A stretch of 64,000 nt of DNA from Streptomyces sp. MA5143a (GTDB taxonomy: Bacteria > Actinomycetota > Actinomycetes > Streptomycetales > Streptomycetaceae), in NCBI RefSeq assembly GCF_900290235.1, contig NZ_OLMK01000073.1, positions 124,001-188,000 on the forward strand, in the 5' to 3' direction. The translations under genes and the position numbers were made by a program. The notes beneath the pieces are model-generated. The model was not told the origin of the DNA. It did no database searches and was given only the letters and a program-made list of their open reading frames with translations. Below, piece by piece: positions 22,332 through 34,786 of the stretch. The stretch's first letter is position 1. Every line of letters begins with the position of its first letter.

Positions 22332-24458
22332 TTACTCGCCCTTGGCCTTCGCGATGATCTCCTCGGCGACGTTCCGCGGAACCTCGGCGTAGGAGTCGAA
22401 CTGCATGGAGTAGCTGGCGCGGCCGGACGTCTTGCTGCGCAGGTCGCCGACGTAGCCGAACATCTCCGAGAGGGGCACGAGGCCCTTCACGACACGGGCA
22501 CCGGCCCGCTCCTCCATGGCCTGGATCTGGCCACGGCGGGAGTTGATGTCGCCGATGACCTCACCCATGTAGTCCTCGGGCGTGGTGACCTCGACGGCCA
22601 TCATGGGCTCGAGCAGCACGGGGCTGGCCTTGCGCGCGGCCTCCTTGAAGGCCTGCGAACCGGCGATCTTGAACGCCAGCTCGGAGGAGTCGACCTCGTG
22701 GTAGCCACCGTCGATCAGGGTGACGCGCACGCCGGTCATCTCGTAACCGGCGAGGATGCCGAACTGCATGGCCTCCTGCGCACCGGCGTCCACCGAAGGG
22801 ATGTACTCCTTCGGGATACGGCCACCGGTCACCTTGTTCACGAACTCGTACGAGGCGTCGCCGCCCTCGATCGGCTCGATCGCGATCTGCACCTTGGCGA
22901 ACTGGCCGGTACCACCAGTCTGCTTCTTGTGCGTGTAGTCGACGCGCTCGACGGCCTTGCGGATCGTCTCGCGGTAGGCGACCTGCGGCTTGCCGACGTT
23001 GGCCTCGACCTTGAACTCACGGCGCATACGGTCGACCAGCACCTCGAGGTGCAGCTCGCCCATACCACCGATGATGGTCTGGCCGGTCTCCTCGTCGGAG
23101 TGAACCTGGAAGGAGGGGTCCTCCTCGGCCAGGCGCTGGATCGCGACGCCGAGCTTCTCCTGGTCGCCCTTCGACTTGGGCTCGATGGCGACCTGGATGA
23201 CCGGGGCCGGGAAGTCCATGGACTCCAGGATCACCGGCTGCTTGTCGTCGGCCAGCGTCTCACCGGTGGTGGTCTGCTTCAGGCCCATGACGGCGACGAT
23301 GTCGCCGGCGCCCACCGAGTCGATCTCCTCACGCTTGTTCGCGTGCATGCGGTAGATCTTGCCGATGCGCTCCTTCTTGCCCTTGACGGAGTTCAGCACG
23401 GCGGTGCCGGACTCCAGGCGACCGGAGTAGATCCGGACGAAGGTGAGCTTGCCGAGGTGCGGGTCGCTCATGATCTTGAACGCCAGCGCGGACAGCGGCT
23501 CGTCGTCGGACGGCTTGCGCTTGATGACCTCTTCCGGGTCGTTGACGGCGTGGCCCTCGATGGCCTCGACGTCAAGCGGCGTCGGGAGGTAGCGCACGAC
23601 CGCGTCGAGCAGGGGCTGGACGCCCTTGTTCTTGAACGCGGTGCCACAGAACACCGGGGTGACCGTGGTGTCCTTGGACTTGCCGGACGCGATGGTGATA
23701 CGACGGATCGCCGCGTACAGCTGCTCCTCGGAGGGCTCCTCGCCCTCCAGGTACAGCTCCATCAGCTCCTCGTCGTTCTCGGCGACGGCCTCGAGCAGCT
23801 TGCCGCGCCATTCCTCGGCAGCCTCGGTGTGCGTGGCCGGGATGTCGACGGTGTCGTACATCTCGCCCTTGGCGGCCTCGGCGGACCACACGAGCGCCTT
23901 CATGCGGACCAGGTCCACGACGCCCTTGAAGTCGGCCTCAGCGCCGATGGGGAGCTGCATGACGAGCGGCTGGGCGCCCAGGCGGTCCGAGATCATGTCC
24001 ACGCAGCGGTGGAACTCGGCGCCGGTGCGGTCCAGCTTGTTGACGAAGCAGATGCGGGGCACGCCGTAACGGTCGGCCTGACGCCACACCGTCTCGGACT
24101 GCGGCTCCACGCCGGCAACGCCGTCGAACACCGTCACGGCGCCGTCGAGGACACGGAGCGAACGCTCCACCTCGACGGTGAAGTCGACGTGACCCGGGGT
24201 GTCGATGATGTTGATGGTGTGGTCGACACCCTCAAGCGGCCAGTGACAGGTGGTGGCAGCAGAGGTGATCGTGATGCCACGCTCCTGCTCCTGCTCCATC
24301 CAGTCCATCGTGGCGGCGCCGTCGTGGACCTCACCGATCTTGTAGCTGACGCCGGTGTAGAAGAGGATCCGCTCGGTGGTGGTCGTCTTGCCCGCGTCGA
24401 TGTGGGCCATGATCCCGATATTGCGGACCCTGGCCAGGTCAAGTGAAGTGGTAGCCAT
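22332..24458 (-). CDS. fusA: Elongation factor G
   Basis: Encodes the 708-residue EF-G translocase GTPase. GTP-binding motifs are present: AHIDAGKTT (G1, 18-26), DTPGHVDF (G3) and NKLDRTGAEF (G4). Domains IV and V end GSQAFKEAARKASPVLLEPM and then MQFDSYAEVP. Length is normal. It follows rpsG by 39 bases in the str operon order. No change suggesting fusidic acid resistance was examined residue by residue. Confidence 0.98.
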   Translation of the reverse strand: MATTSLDLARVRNIGIMAHIDAGKTTTTERILFYTGVSYKIGEVHDGAATMDWMEQEQERGITITSAATTCHWPLEGVDHTINIIDTPGHVDFTVEVERSLRVLDGAVTVFDGVAGVEPQSETVWRQADRYGVPRICFVNKLDRTGAEFHRCVDMISDRLGAQPLVMQLPIGAEADFKGVVDLVRMKALVWSAEAAKGEMYDTVDIPATHTEAAEEWRGKLLEAVAENDEELMELYLEGEEPSEEQLYAAIRRITIASGKSKDTTVTPVFCGTAFKNKGVQPLLDAVVRYLPTPLDVEAIEGHAVNDPEEVIKRKPSDDEPLSALAFKIMSDPHLGKLTFVRIYSGRLESGTAVLNSVKGKKERIGKIYRMHANKREEIDSVGAGDIVAVMGLKQTTTGETLADDKQPVILESMDFPAPVIQVAIEPKSKGDQEKLGVAIQRLAEEDPSFQVHSDEETGQTIIGGMGELHLEVLVDRMRREFKVEANVGKPQVAYRETIRKAVERVDYTHKKQTGGTGQFAKVQIAIEPIEGGDASYEFVNKVTGGRIPKEYIPSVDAGAQEAMQFGILAGYEMTGVRVTLIDGGYHEVDSSELAFKIAGSQAFKEAARKASPVLLEPMMAVEVTTPEDYMGEVIGDINSRRGQIQAMEERAGARVVKGLVPLSEMFGYVGDLRSKTSGRASYSMQFDSYAEVPRNVAEEIIAKAKGE

Positions 24459-24497
24459 AAGGCTTCAGTCTTCTCTCGGTCTCGATGGGGTCTGCGA

Positions 24498-24968
24498 CTA
24501 CCAGCGGTAGTGCGCGAAGGCCTTGTTGGACTCGGCCATCTTGTGGGTGTCCTCGCGCTTCTTCACAGCGGCACCGAGGCCGTTGGAGGCGTCGAGAAGC
24601 TCGTTGAGCAGACGCTCGGTCATCGTCTTCTCGCGACGGGCGCGGGAGTAACCGACGAGCCAGCGCAGCGCGAGCGTGTTGGCACGACCGGGCTTGACCT
24701 CGATCGGAACCTGGTACGTCGCACCACCGACACGGCGGGACTTGACCTCGAGGGTCGGCTTGATGTTCTCCAGAGCGCGCTTCAGCGTGATGATCGGGTC
24801 GTTGCCCGTCTTCTCACGCAGGCCCTCCATGGCGCCGTAGACGATGCGCTCGGCGGTGGAGCGCTTGCCGTTCAGCAGCACCTTGTTGATGAGCGACGTG
24901 ACAAGAGGAGAACCGTAGACCGGGTCGATGATGACCGGGCGCTTCGGGGCGGGGCCCTTACGAGGCAT
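24498..24968 (-). CDS. rpsG: Ribosomal protein uS7
   Basis: Encodes the 156-residue uS7, primary assembly protein of the 30S head and part of the E site. It begins MPRKGPAPKRPVIIDPVYG and contains the conserved VGGATYQVPIEVKPGR and LRWLVGYSRARREKTM segments. It is separated from rpsL by two bases, so the two are likely coupled. Standard length, nothing unusual. Confidence 0.98.
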   Translation of the reverse strand: MPRKGPAPKRPVIIDPVYGSPLVTSLINKVLLNGKRSTAERIVYGAMEGLREKTGNDPIITLKRALENIKPTLEVKSRRVGGATYQVPIEVKPGRANTLALRWLVGYSRARREKTMTERLLNELLDASNGLGAAVKKREDTHKMAESNKAFAHYRW

Positions 24969-24970
24969 TC

Positions 24971-25342
24971 TTACTTCTCCTTCTTGGCGCCGTAGCGGCT
25001 GCGGGCCTGCTTGCGGTTCTTGACACCCTGGGTGTCGAGCGAGCCGCGGATGATCTTGTAGCGAACACCCGGCAGGTCCTTCACACGGCCACCACGCACG
25101 AGCACGATGGAGTGCTCCTGCAGGTTGTGTCCCTCACCCGGAATGTAAGCGGTGACCTCGATCCCGCTGGTCAGACGCACACGCGCGACCTTACGCAGGG
25201 CCGAGTTCGGCTTCTTCGGGGTGGTCGTGAACACACGCGTGCAGACGCCGCGGCGCTGAGGGGAACCCTCGAGTGCGGGCGTCTTGTTCTTCTCGACCTT
25301 GTCCTGCCGGCCCTTACGGACCAGCTGCTGGATCGTAGGCAC
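24971..25342 (-). CDS. rpsL: Ribosomal protein uS12
   Basis: Encodes the 123-residue uS12 of the decoding centre. The start is the GTG at 25342 (read as Met-Pro-Thr-Ile-Gln-Gln), preceded by GGAGAAGTA; sixteen further in-frame codons upstream are leader. Lys43 (TTPKKPNSALRK) and Lys88 (GRVKDLPGVRY) are the wild-type residues, so no streptomycin-resistance substitution is present at these two sites. First gene of the str operon. Confidence 0.98.
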   Translation of the reverse strand: MPTIQQLVRKGRQDKVEKNKTPALEGSPQRRGVCTRVFTTTPKKPNSALRKVARVRLTSGIEVTAYIPGEGHNLQEHSIVLVRGGRVKDLPGVRYKIIRGSLDTQGVKNRKQARSRYGAKKEK

Positions 25343-25390
25343 TACTTCTCCGGTTTCTGTGTGCCGAATGGTGAAGCTAACCCGGAACAT

Positions 25391-25417
25391 CTCCGACCCA
25401 CGCGGTCGGGTGTGTCG
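25391..25417 (-). promoter_or_regulatory. Dyad element in the str operon leader, shared with the S10 operon
   Basis: The 20 bases at 25391-25410 are identical to 3526-3545, and the following seven differ at one position. It folds into a six-base-pair stem and lies 49 bases before the rpsL GTG, almost the same distance as in the S10 leader. Immediately upstream on the minus strand is GTATTCGACAC, a possible -10 region. Shared control of two translation operons is inferred. Confidence 0.6.
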
Positions 25418-25537
25418 AATACTGCGGGTTCCCGCCGCGAGGCAGAAGGGCGCAGATTACGGCGTCCGCTTACGGCTCCCACCTGTGCGGTTCAAGGCAC
25501 GCACGAGAGCCAGGGCACACCCCAGGCACAAGGTCTG

Positions 25538-25566
25538 AGCGTACCTATCGCATTCGCTACGGTCAA
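25538..25566 (-). promoter_or_regulatory. Candidate promoter of the str operon
   Basis: On the minus strand TTGACC (25566-25561) and TACGCT (25543-25538) are 17 bases apart. This is a good match to the vegetative Streptomyces consensus, in front of a leader of about 190 bases to rpsL. It has not been tested against a nearer start beside the shared dyad. Confidence 0.5.
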
Positions 25567-25959
25567 AACAAATGGGTACCCGCTGCGCTGGGCCTGGGCC
25601 GGGGGGCCTTCTCCGGCGGGGGCCGGGGGGCTGCCGGGGGTCTTCCGCCGGTGCCCTTGCCGGTGGGGCCGAGGGTGCCGGGGACGGGGAGAGGTCGGGC
25701 GGGGGGCCTTGGGGCCGGGGGCGGAATCGACGACGGGTGCCGCCGCCCAGCGAGCGGCTGCCCGGCAAAGAGGGGCGGCTACGTAACGAGACCCGGCAAG
25801 GGCCGCGGGGTGTCCGGCAAGACGGGACGGCTACCCAGCGAGACCGCCCGGCGAGTTGCGCGGCGGCTCCCGGCGAAGGGCTGCCCGCCCCCGCAACCTC
25901 AGGGTTCTCGGCCCCAGGGTTTCCCGGCCGGCACCCAGGGGCCAGCCGCCCCCTCGTCC
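25567..25959. other. GC-rich gene-free spacer with degenerate repeats
   Basis: There is no convincing gene between the str promoter and the DUF1707 gene; the open frames here lack any recognisable product or ribosome binding site. Between 25746 and 25870 a degenerate unit recurs two to three times: CGGCTAC, then an ACGAGACC-like block, then CCGGCAAG, with copies near 25776 and 25828. The composition is extremely G-rich. Possibly decayed coding sequence or simple repeat expansion. Confidence 0.5.
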
Positions 25960-26511
25960 TCAGACTCCGCTTTCCGAGGCCACCCCGGCGATGATCATGA
26001 TGGCGAGGAAGAAGGCCCAGCCGGCGACCGAGAGCCAGCCCAGGATGAGGCCGGCCAGGGCGAAGCCCTCGCCGCCCTCGCCGGTGCGCTTGATCTCGGA
26101 GCGGGCGGTGTGGCCGAGGACGACGGCCGGGATACCGGTGAGCCCCATGGTCATCGTAGTGAGCACACCGCACACCATCGCGCCGACGGCCTTGCCGTTG
26201 GTGGGCGGGGGCAGAGCGGGGGCCGGCATGAACGTACGCGGGACCACCGGCGGCATCGCGGGCATCGCACTCGGCTGCATGGCCGAGGGCCCCTGCGGCA
26301 GATCGGCGACCAGAAGGGCCAGCTCACCCACCGTGCGCGCCGTGTAGGCCCGCTCGATGCGCTTCTCATACTCGTCCTGCTGGAGGCGGCCCTCACTGAA
26401 ACCGGCCCGCAGGACATCCACGGCACGCTCACGATCGGCATGGGCGGCGAGCAGCGACGGACTACTGCCCTGCGCCTGCCACGGCATCGGCTGCCACGAC
26501 GGGTTCGACAC
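25960..26511 (-). CDS. DUF1707 and DUF4190 membrane protein
   Basis: A 183-residue protein. The GTG at 26511 (read MSNPSWQPMPWQAQG) was chosen because GGGGGAG lies eight bases upstream. DUF1707 covers about residues 25-75 (DRERAVDVLRAGFSEGRLQQ, ERAYTARTVGELALLVADLP). A Pro/Met-rich linker follows. The C-terminal DUF4190 has two membrane segments, GAMVCGVLTTMTMGLTGIP and LAGLILGWLSVAGWAFFLAI, with the intervening GHTARSEIKRTGEGG. Proteins of this kind are common in Streptomyces; their function is unknown. It is divergent from the Crp-like gene. Confidence 0.88.
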   Translation of the reverse strand: MSNPSWQPMPWQAQGSSPSLLAAHADRERAVDVLRAGFSEGRLQQDEYEKRIERAYTARTVGELALLVADLPQGPSAMQPSAMPAMPPVVPRTFMPAPALPPPTNGKAVGAMVCGVLTTMTMGLTGIPAVVLGHTARSEIKRTGEGGEGFALAGLILGWLSVAGWAFFLAIMIIAGVASESGV

Positions 26512-26809
26512 GAGAAACACTCCCCCGGACTGGTTGTGCCTCCAATGATGCTCCAACGCACGTCCCCCGGCACAGGTTCCCGGACGCCGCTTGTGTTTCG
26601 TTTCCGCTACCAGTGTCCCGGTTCGGCGACCGAGCGGGCGGTCGGGCGTCCGCGACGGCGACGCGACGAGGCCCCGGGGCGCGAGGCGCGGCAGGGGGCG
26701 ACTGTCGGCCAGCGGCCGATTGCAGCCCGTTTCCCGCCCGGCCGCCTCAAGTACGTTGAGGGGTCGCGGTATCGACGGCATCGGCACAGGTGGACGCGGG
26801 GGCGAGGGC

Positions 26810-27655
26810 ATGACCGGGGGGCGTACGCGCGCGTGGGACGACGACGGGTTCGACGACCGTGTGCCCTTTCTGGCCCGGCTCGAGAAGGAGGACCGCGCCG
26901 CCCTCCTGGCTGTCGGCCGGCCTCTGCGGTACCGGGAGCGCGCCGTGATCATGCACCAGGACGAGCCGTCCACCCATGTGCTGCTGCTCCTGCACGGCTG
27001 GACCAAGGTGACGGCCATCGCCGCCAACGGCTACGAGGCGCTGCTCGCCCTTCGCGGCCCCGGCGACATCCTCGGAGAGGGCGCCGCGCTCAGCGGACAC
27101 CACCGCTCGGCCACGGTGACGGCACTGGAACCGGTCGAGGCGGTCGTCATCGACCAGGCCCGCTTCACCGCGTTCCTCTCGGGCAGCCCTCAGGTCTCCC
27201 TGCAACTGCTGGGCCTGGCCACCGACCGGCAGCGGGCGACCGACCGCCGTCGGCTGGAGTGGGCGGCGCTCACCGTTCGGGAGCGGCTCGCCGTCCTACT
27301 GCTCGAACTCGTCCGCACCCACGGCAGCCGCACCGACGAGGGCATCGAGCTCACCCTCGGGCTCAGCCAGCAGGAGTTCGCGGGCTCGGTCGGCTCCTCC
27401 CGAGAGGGTTGGACCAGCCCGTCGGATACGTCCTCTGCGACTGGACGGCCCGCCGCCGTCATCCGCTGCGCACCCCGCACCTGTCGGGGCTGCGCGAGCA
27501 GTTGGAGCGCGTCGGCGGCCATCTGGTCATCACCGTCGAGTCCTCCGCGCTGCCGACTGACGTCCCCTATGTGCGGTGGGAGCCGCCACCGACCTCCGAT
27601 GTGCTGCACTCCCACGTCACACGCGCCCTCGGCGAGGCGCCCTGGACGGAGCTGA
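26810..27655 (+). pseudogene. Truncated Crp/Fnr regulator: effector domain intact, DNA-binding end lost
   Basis: The frame starts at ATG 26810 behind GGGGGCGAGG. Residues of about 20-135 are a complete cyclic nucleotide-binding-type domain (PGDILGEGAALSGHHRSATV). A dimer helix and the first half of the winged helix follow (LSQQEFAGSVGSSRE). At about 27406 the sequence stops resembling Crp exactly where the recognition helix should continue, and the frame runs on as nonsense to 27655. In a second frame, from 27406, a different protein begins (GLDQPVGYVLCDW). I infer a deletion that fused this gene to the next. The product could still bind ligand but should not bind DNA normally. Confidence 0.75.
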
Positions 27656-28169
27656 GTGGGCTCCCGTACGTCAAGGAGTTCCTCCAACGCGAGCATCCAC
27701 CGCACGAGACCGCTCAGTTCGCGCAGCGCCTCATGTCTCTAGGCCGGTGCTCGCCGCTCTGGCCGAGTATCTGCCACCCCACCCCGACCGCGCCGTCCGT
27801 GACCGGGCCCTGCTCGCCTTCGTCCAGGCCTGCGACCGGTACGAGGAGGACGGCGGTCGCCCGATCGTCCTCGACTGGTACCTGTCCGTACCGGACCGGG
27901 AGAGCGCGGATGCCCGCTACCTGGCCGCCTTCTGGGAGGCCGCCCTCGGCGACCACGAACTGACCGCCCAGGCCCTGCGGACACTGCGCAGCTGGATCCT
28001 CACCGCCGGCCGGGACCGGCAGTCCGAGGTCGCCCTCGTGTCCCTGTTGCCGGCGCTCACCGGTACACCCGCCAACGAGCAGCGCGTCGCCCACCTCCTG
28101 CGGACCCTGCGTGACTCCGACGAGGACACCACCGGAGTGGCCGCACGGCTGCTCACGACCGTCGCCTGA
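27406..28169 (+). pseudogene. Debris of a second gene, in two frames
   Basis: From 27406 one frame encodes GLDQPVGYVLCDWTARRRHP, then LREQLERVGGHLVITVESS and ends in HETAQFAQRL. Near 27735 coherent coding passes to another frame: SRPVLAALAEYLPPHPDRAV, then LLAFVQACDRYEEDGGRPIV and ANEQRVAHLLRTLRDSD, with the stop at 28167-28169. Both pieces look like the C-terminal part of one larger protein that lost its N-terminus in the deletion and later gained a frameshift. I do not recognise the family with certainty. It abuts the SPFH gene, so it was probably part of the same gene set. Confidence 0.65.
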
Positions 28170-28190
28170 ACCTGCCCTGTGGAGCGGCTC

Positions 28191-29153
28191 ATGTCCGAAA
28201 CGCACCCTCAGCCCGACGAACCCGACTGGCTTGAAGAAGCCCCTCCTCTCCCCGCCTCCCGTACCGACCCCGTCATCAGGGTCTGGCAACTGCCCCGCCT
28301 CCGGCTCGGCGGCCGGCGGTTCACCGGGCGGCTGGACAACGCACTGGTCTTCGTGACCCGGAAGGGCTCGTACGAGACCTTCCTGCCCCCGGCCCGGCCC
28401 ACGACCGTCCGCCGCTATGTCGCCCTCTACGAGGTGAACACCGACCCGCACTCCTTCCAGCTGTGCGAGCACCTGCCCAGCGACGTCGACAGCTTCGAGT
28501 TCGACCTCGTCGCCGACATCACCTGGCGGGTCAGCGACCCCGCCCGCTTCGTCGCCAGTCAGGAGCGCGACGTACCCGGCCTTCTGATCCGCGAACTCGT
28601 CCCACTGATGCGCGCCGCGAGCCGTGGCCACGCCATCGGCGACAGCTCCCGGGCCGAGCGGGCGGTACAGCGGGCGTTGAACGACGCCGCGCCGATCGGC
28701 ACGGACCAGGGGCTGCGTGCCACCGTCACCGTGCGGCTGCGCCGCGACGTCACCGAACGCACCCACCAGGAACGGCTGCGCGTCGCACGGCACGAGGCGG
28801 AGGCGGCGCCGCCCGAGCAGGCGGTCTCCGCGCGGCGCCTGAGGCACGAGGCCCACATCAGGTCCGAGAAGATCAAGTTCTACGAGGACTGCCTGGCCAG
28901 AGGCGACACGGCCGCGCTGGCCCTCCATCTGGCGGAACACCCCGAGGACACCCGGCTGGTCCTGACGCGGCTCGGCGAGGAACGCAAGGAGCTGTTCGCG
29001 ACCCAACGCCATCTGATCGACCGTGTGCTCGACAAGGACGGCCTGGAGAGCTACCAGATGGAGGAGCCCCGCCAACTCACGGCCCAGTGGATGACGACCG
29101 TCCTCAAGTCCGGGGCCACCCCCGAGGACGAGATCCCCGAGGCCCCGGCGTGA
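28191..29153 (+). CDS. SPFH/band-7-like domain protein
   Basis: A 320-residue soluble protein. The ATG at 28191 has GGAG seven bases upstream and was preferred to a GTG at 28179. Residues of about 25-200 resemble an SPFH domain: LDNALVFVTRKGSYETFLPP, RRYVALYEVNTDPHSFQLCE, DLVADITWRVSDPARFVASQ and LRATVTVRLRRDV. The remainder is charged and helical (RHEAHIRSEKIKFYEDCLAR). No membrane anchor is visible, unlike classical stomatins. The following Pycsar-effector-like gene overlaps the stop by GTGA. The role is unknown; scaffolding of a membrane complex is a guess from family behaviour. Confidence 0.7.
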   Translation: MSETHPQPDEPDWLEEAPPLPASRTDPVIRVWQLPRLRLGGRRFTGRLDNALVFVTRKGSYETFLPPARPTTVRRYVALYEVNTDPHSFQLCEHLPSDVDSFEFDLVADITWRVSDPARFVASQERDVPGLLIRELVPLMRAASRGHAIGDSSRAERAVQRALNDAAPIGTDQGLRATVTVRLRRDVTERTHQERLRVARHEAEAAPPEQAVSARRLRHEAHIRSEKIKFYEDCLARGDTAALALHLAEHPEDTRLVLTRLGEERKELFATQRHLIDRVLDKDGLESYQMEEPRQLTAQWMTTVLKSGATPEDEIPEAPA

Positions 29154-29656
29154 GCGGCGTACCCGCCCGGCTGCCCGGACCCCAGGTGGAGGCAGGTCTG
29201 CGGTTGCTGGGCGACCTCCGGGCGGAGATCGCGCGCGCCGACACCAAGGCCTCCGTCCTGGTCGGAGCCCTCGGCATCACGGCCGGTCTGCTCGGCGGAC
29301 ACGGCTGGGGCCCGGCCGGGCTCCCGCCCGCCGCCGCCGTCCTGTGGTGGCTCGGCGCGGCCTCGCTCTTCGCCGCGCTGTTCGCCCTGCTGCTCGCCGT
29401 CCTGCCCCGCTACCGCAGAAGCAGCTGGGAGCCCGGCCGCCCCCTCACCTACTTCGGGGACGTACGGCGTGCCGCCCGCTCCGGCGGGCTCGCCACCGCC
29501 GTGGCGGAGACCGGGCGCGATCCCTCCGTCGGTCTCTTCCCGGCACTCGCCGAGACCAGCCGGATCGTGGCCCGCAAACACCTCTGGATCCGCACCGGCC
29601 TGATCGCCTTCGGTTGCGCCGCGGTACTGCTGCCCGCCTCCGCCCTCATGGCCTGA
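29150..29656 (+). CDS. Pycsar effector-like membrane protein (PycTM family)
   Basis: A 168-residue protein starting at a GTG that overlaps the SPFH stop (GTGA). It matches the PycTM-type layout: the N-terminal motif LRAEIARADTKASVLVG (23-39), two membrane segments (about 35-52 and 62-86), a cytoplasmic loop, and a last membrane segment at the C-terminus (TGLIAFGCAAVLLPASALM). In Pycsar anti-phage systems, proteins of this type damage the membrane when a cyclase makes cCMP or cUMP. No cyclase gene is present in this neighbourhood. Many Streptomyces carry such genes, so a role outside defence is possible. Confidence 0.75.
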   Translation: MSGVPARLPGPQVEAGLRLLGDLRAEIARADTKASVLVGALGITAGLLGGHGWGPAGLPPAAAVLWWLGAASLFAALFALLLAVLPRYRRSSWEPGRPLTYFGDVRRAARSGGLATAVAETGRDPSVGLFPALAETSRIVARKHLWIRTGLIAFGCAAVLLPASALMA

Positions 29657-29694
29657 TCACGCCCCGTGCGGCACCCGATCCGACAAGGAGCGCC

Positions 29695-30717
29695 ATGTCC
29701 GTACCCCACGGTTCCGAGAGCCGCCGAAAACCTGCCGACCCGGGCCCCGGCCTTGGATCCGGCCACGAACCCGGCTCCGCCCCGCGGCCCCCCGCGGGCC
29801 GCGTCCACATATCGGCCCGGCACCGGCACATCGACGTCACCACGCTCGGAACGCTCGCCCTCCACCTACCGCACCTGCTCACCAGCCTGACCGTCGTCCT
29901 CGCGGCCTCGTACGTCGTCGACGCCCTGTTCGGGCCTCCCTGGTGGATTCCGGTCGGCTGCTGGGCGGCGAGCGGCGCACTGGCCTTCCACCGGCCCTGC
30001 GAACGTCTCCTCGCCCGCTGGCTGTACGGGCTGCGCCACCCCACGCCGGAGGAGGCCCGGAAACTGACCTCGGTCTGGCGGAAGGTCACCGCCCGGGCCG
30101 GGGTGGACCCGGACGCCTACCAGCTGTGGGTCGAGGACAGCGACGAGGTCAACGCCATGGCCGCCGCGGGCCACATCGTCGGCGTCACCAGCCACTCGCT
30201 CCGATCCCTGGCGCCGGCCCGGCTCGCCGCAGTGCTCGCGCACGAGCTGGGGCACCACGTGGGAGGCCACCCCTGGGCCTCCCTGATCACCATCTGGTAC
30301 ACGCTGCCGGCCAAGCTCACCTGGCGCCTGCTCCGCCGGCTGGCCGCGCGCGTCGACCGTCTCCCCGTGGGCACCGCCGCCGTGGTGATCGGCGTCCTGG
30401 GAGCCACCGTGTTCGCCGTGGCGACCGCCACCTACGGCCTGGTCCTCCTCCCCCTGGCCACGCCCTACCTGGTCGCCGCGGTGTCCCGCCGCTCGGAACT
30501 CCGCGCCGACGAGCACGCGGCCGGCCTCGGTTTCGCGCCGCAACTGATGGCCGTGCTGCGCGAGGACCTCGCCCACGATGAGGCGTCGCGGGTGGGTGCC
30601 ACGGCCATGGGCGTCCGCTTCGAGGAGGAGGGTGTCGTCGCACGGCTCCTCGCCTCGCACCCCGACGTCCACACCCGGCTCCACCGTCTACAGACCCACG
30701 TGGACAGCGCGCGCTGA
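29695..30717 (+). CDS. M48-family membrane metalloprotease
   Basis: A 340-residue integral membrane zinc peptidase. Two membrane segments lie near residues 60-80 and 84-98. The zinc site HELGH is at 183-187 (AAVLAHELGHHVGGHPW). More membrane segments follow, and the third ligand region is SELRADEHAAGLG. ATG 29695 has AAGGAG six bases upstream. It lies 38 bases after the Pycsar-effector-like gene, so it is probably in the same operon. A different M48 protein, HtpX, is at 57219. The substrate is unknown; a link to the preceding genes is inferred from adjacency. Confidence 0.87.
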   Translation: MSVPHGSESRRKPADPGPGLGSGHEPGSAPRPPAGRVHISARHRHIDVTTLGTLALHLPHLLTSLTVVLAASYVVDALFGPPWWIPVGCWAASGALAFHRPCERLLARWLYGLRHPTPEEARKLTSVWRKVTARAGVDPDAYQLWVEDSDEVNAMAAAGHIVGVTSHSLRSLAPARLAAVLAHELGHHVGGHPWASLITIWYTLPAKLTWRLLRRLAARVDRLPVGTAAVVIGVLGATVFAVATATYGLVLLPLATPYLVAAVSRRSELRADEHAAGLGFAPQLMAVLREDLAHDEASRVGATAMGVRFEEEGVVARLLASHPDVHTRLHRLQTHVDSAR

Positions 30718-30737
30718 CACACCCGCCCCCAAAAACC

Positions 30738-30781
30738 CCGAAGGGCGCCCACCCCGCGCAAACGGAGTGGGCGCCCTTCGG
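30738..30781 (-). terminator. Terminator between rpoC and the M48 gene
   Basis: Perfect 15-base arms (30738-30752 and 30767-30781). On the minus strand the stem is followed by TTTTT (30735-30731), so it terminates the rpoBC transcript 13 bases after the rpoC stop. The two genes converge, so the same stem can serve the plus-strand M48 operon. Confidence 0.9.
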
Positions 30782-30793
30782 CAGACGTACGCC

Positions 30794-34693
<3,900 letters not shown>

Positions 34694-34786
34694 TATGCGT
34701 CAATCCCTCTCAGGGTTGTAAGTCTTTGGTCTGAAACGGGGGTCCTGGGGCCGGCCGGGCTCGTCACGAGCCCGGCCGAACTCCCG

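Noticed and set aside
24971..25342. Possible streptomycin-resistance changes in rpsL
   Set aside because: Lys43 and Lys88 are unchanged.
25651..27963. 770-codon plus-strand frame spanning the str upstream spacer and the Crp-like gene
   Set aside because: Only its last part (from 27406) has protein character; the rest crosses two real genes in the wrong frame. It was used only to recognise the gene debris.
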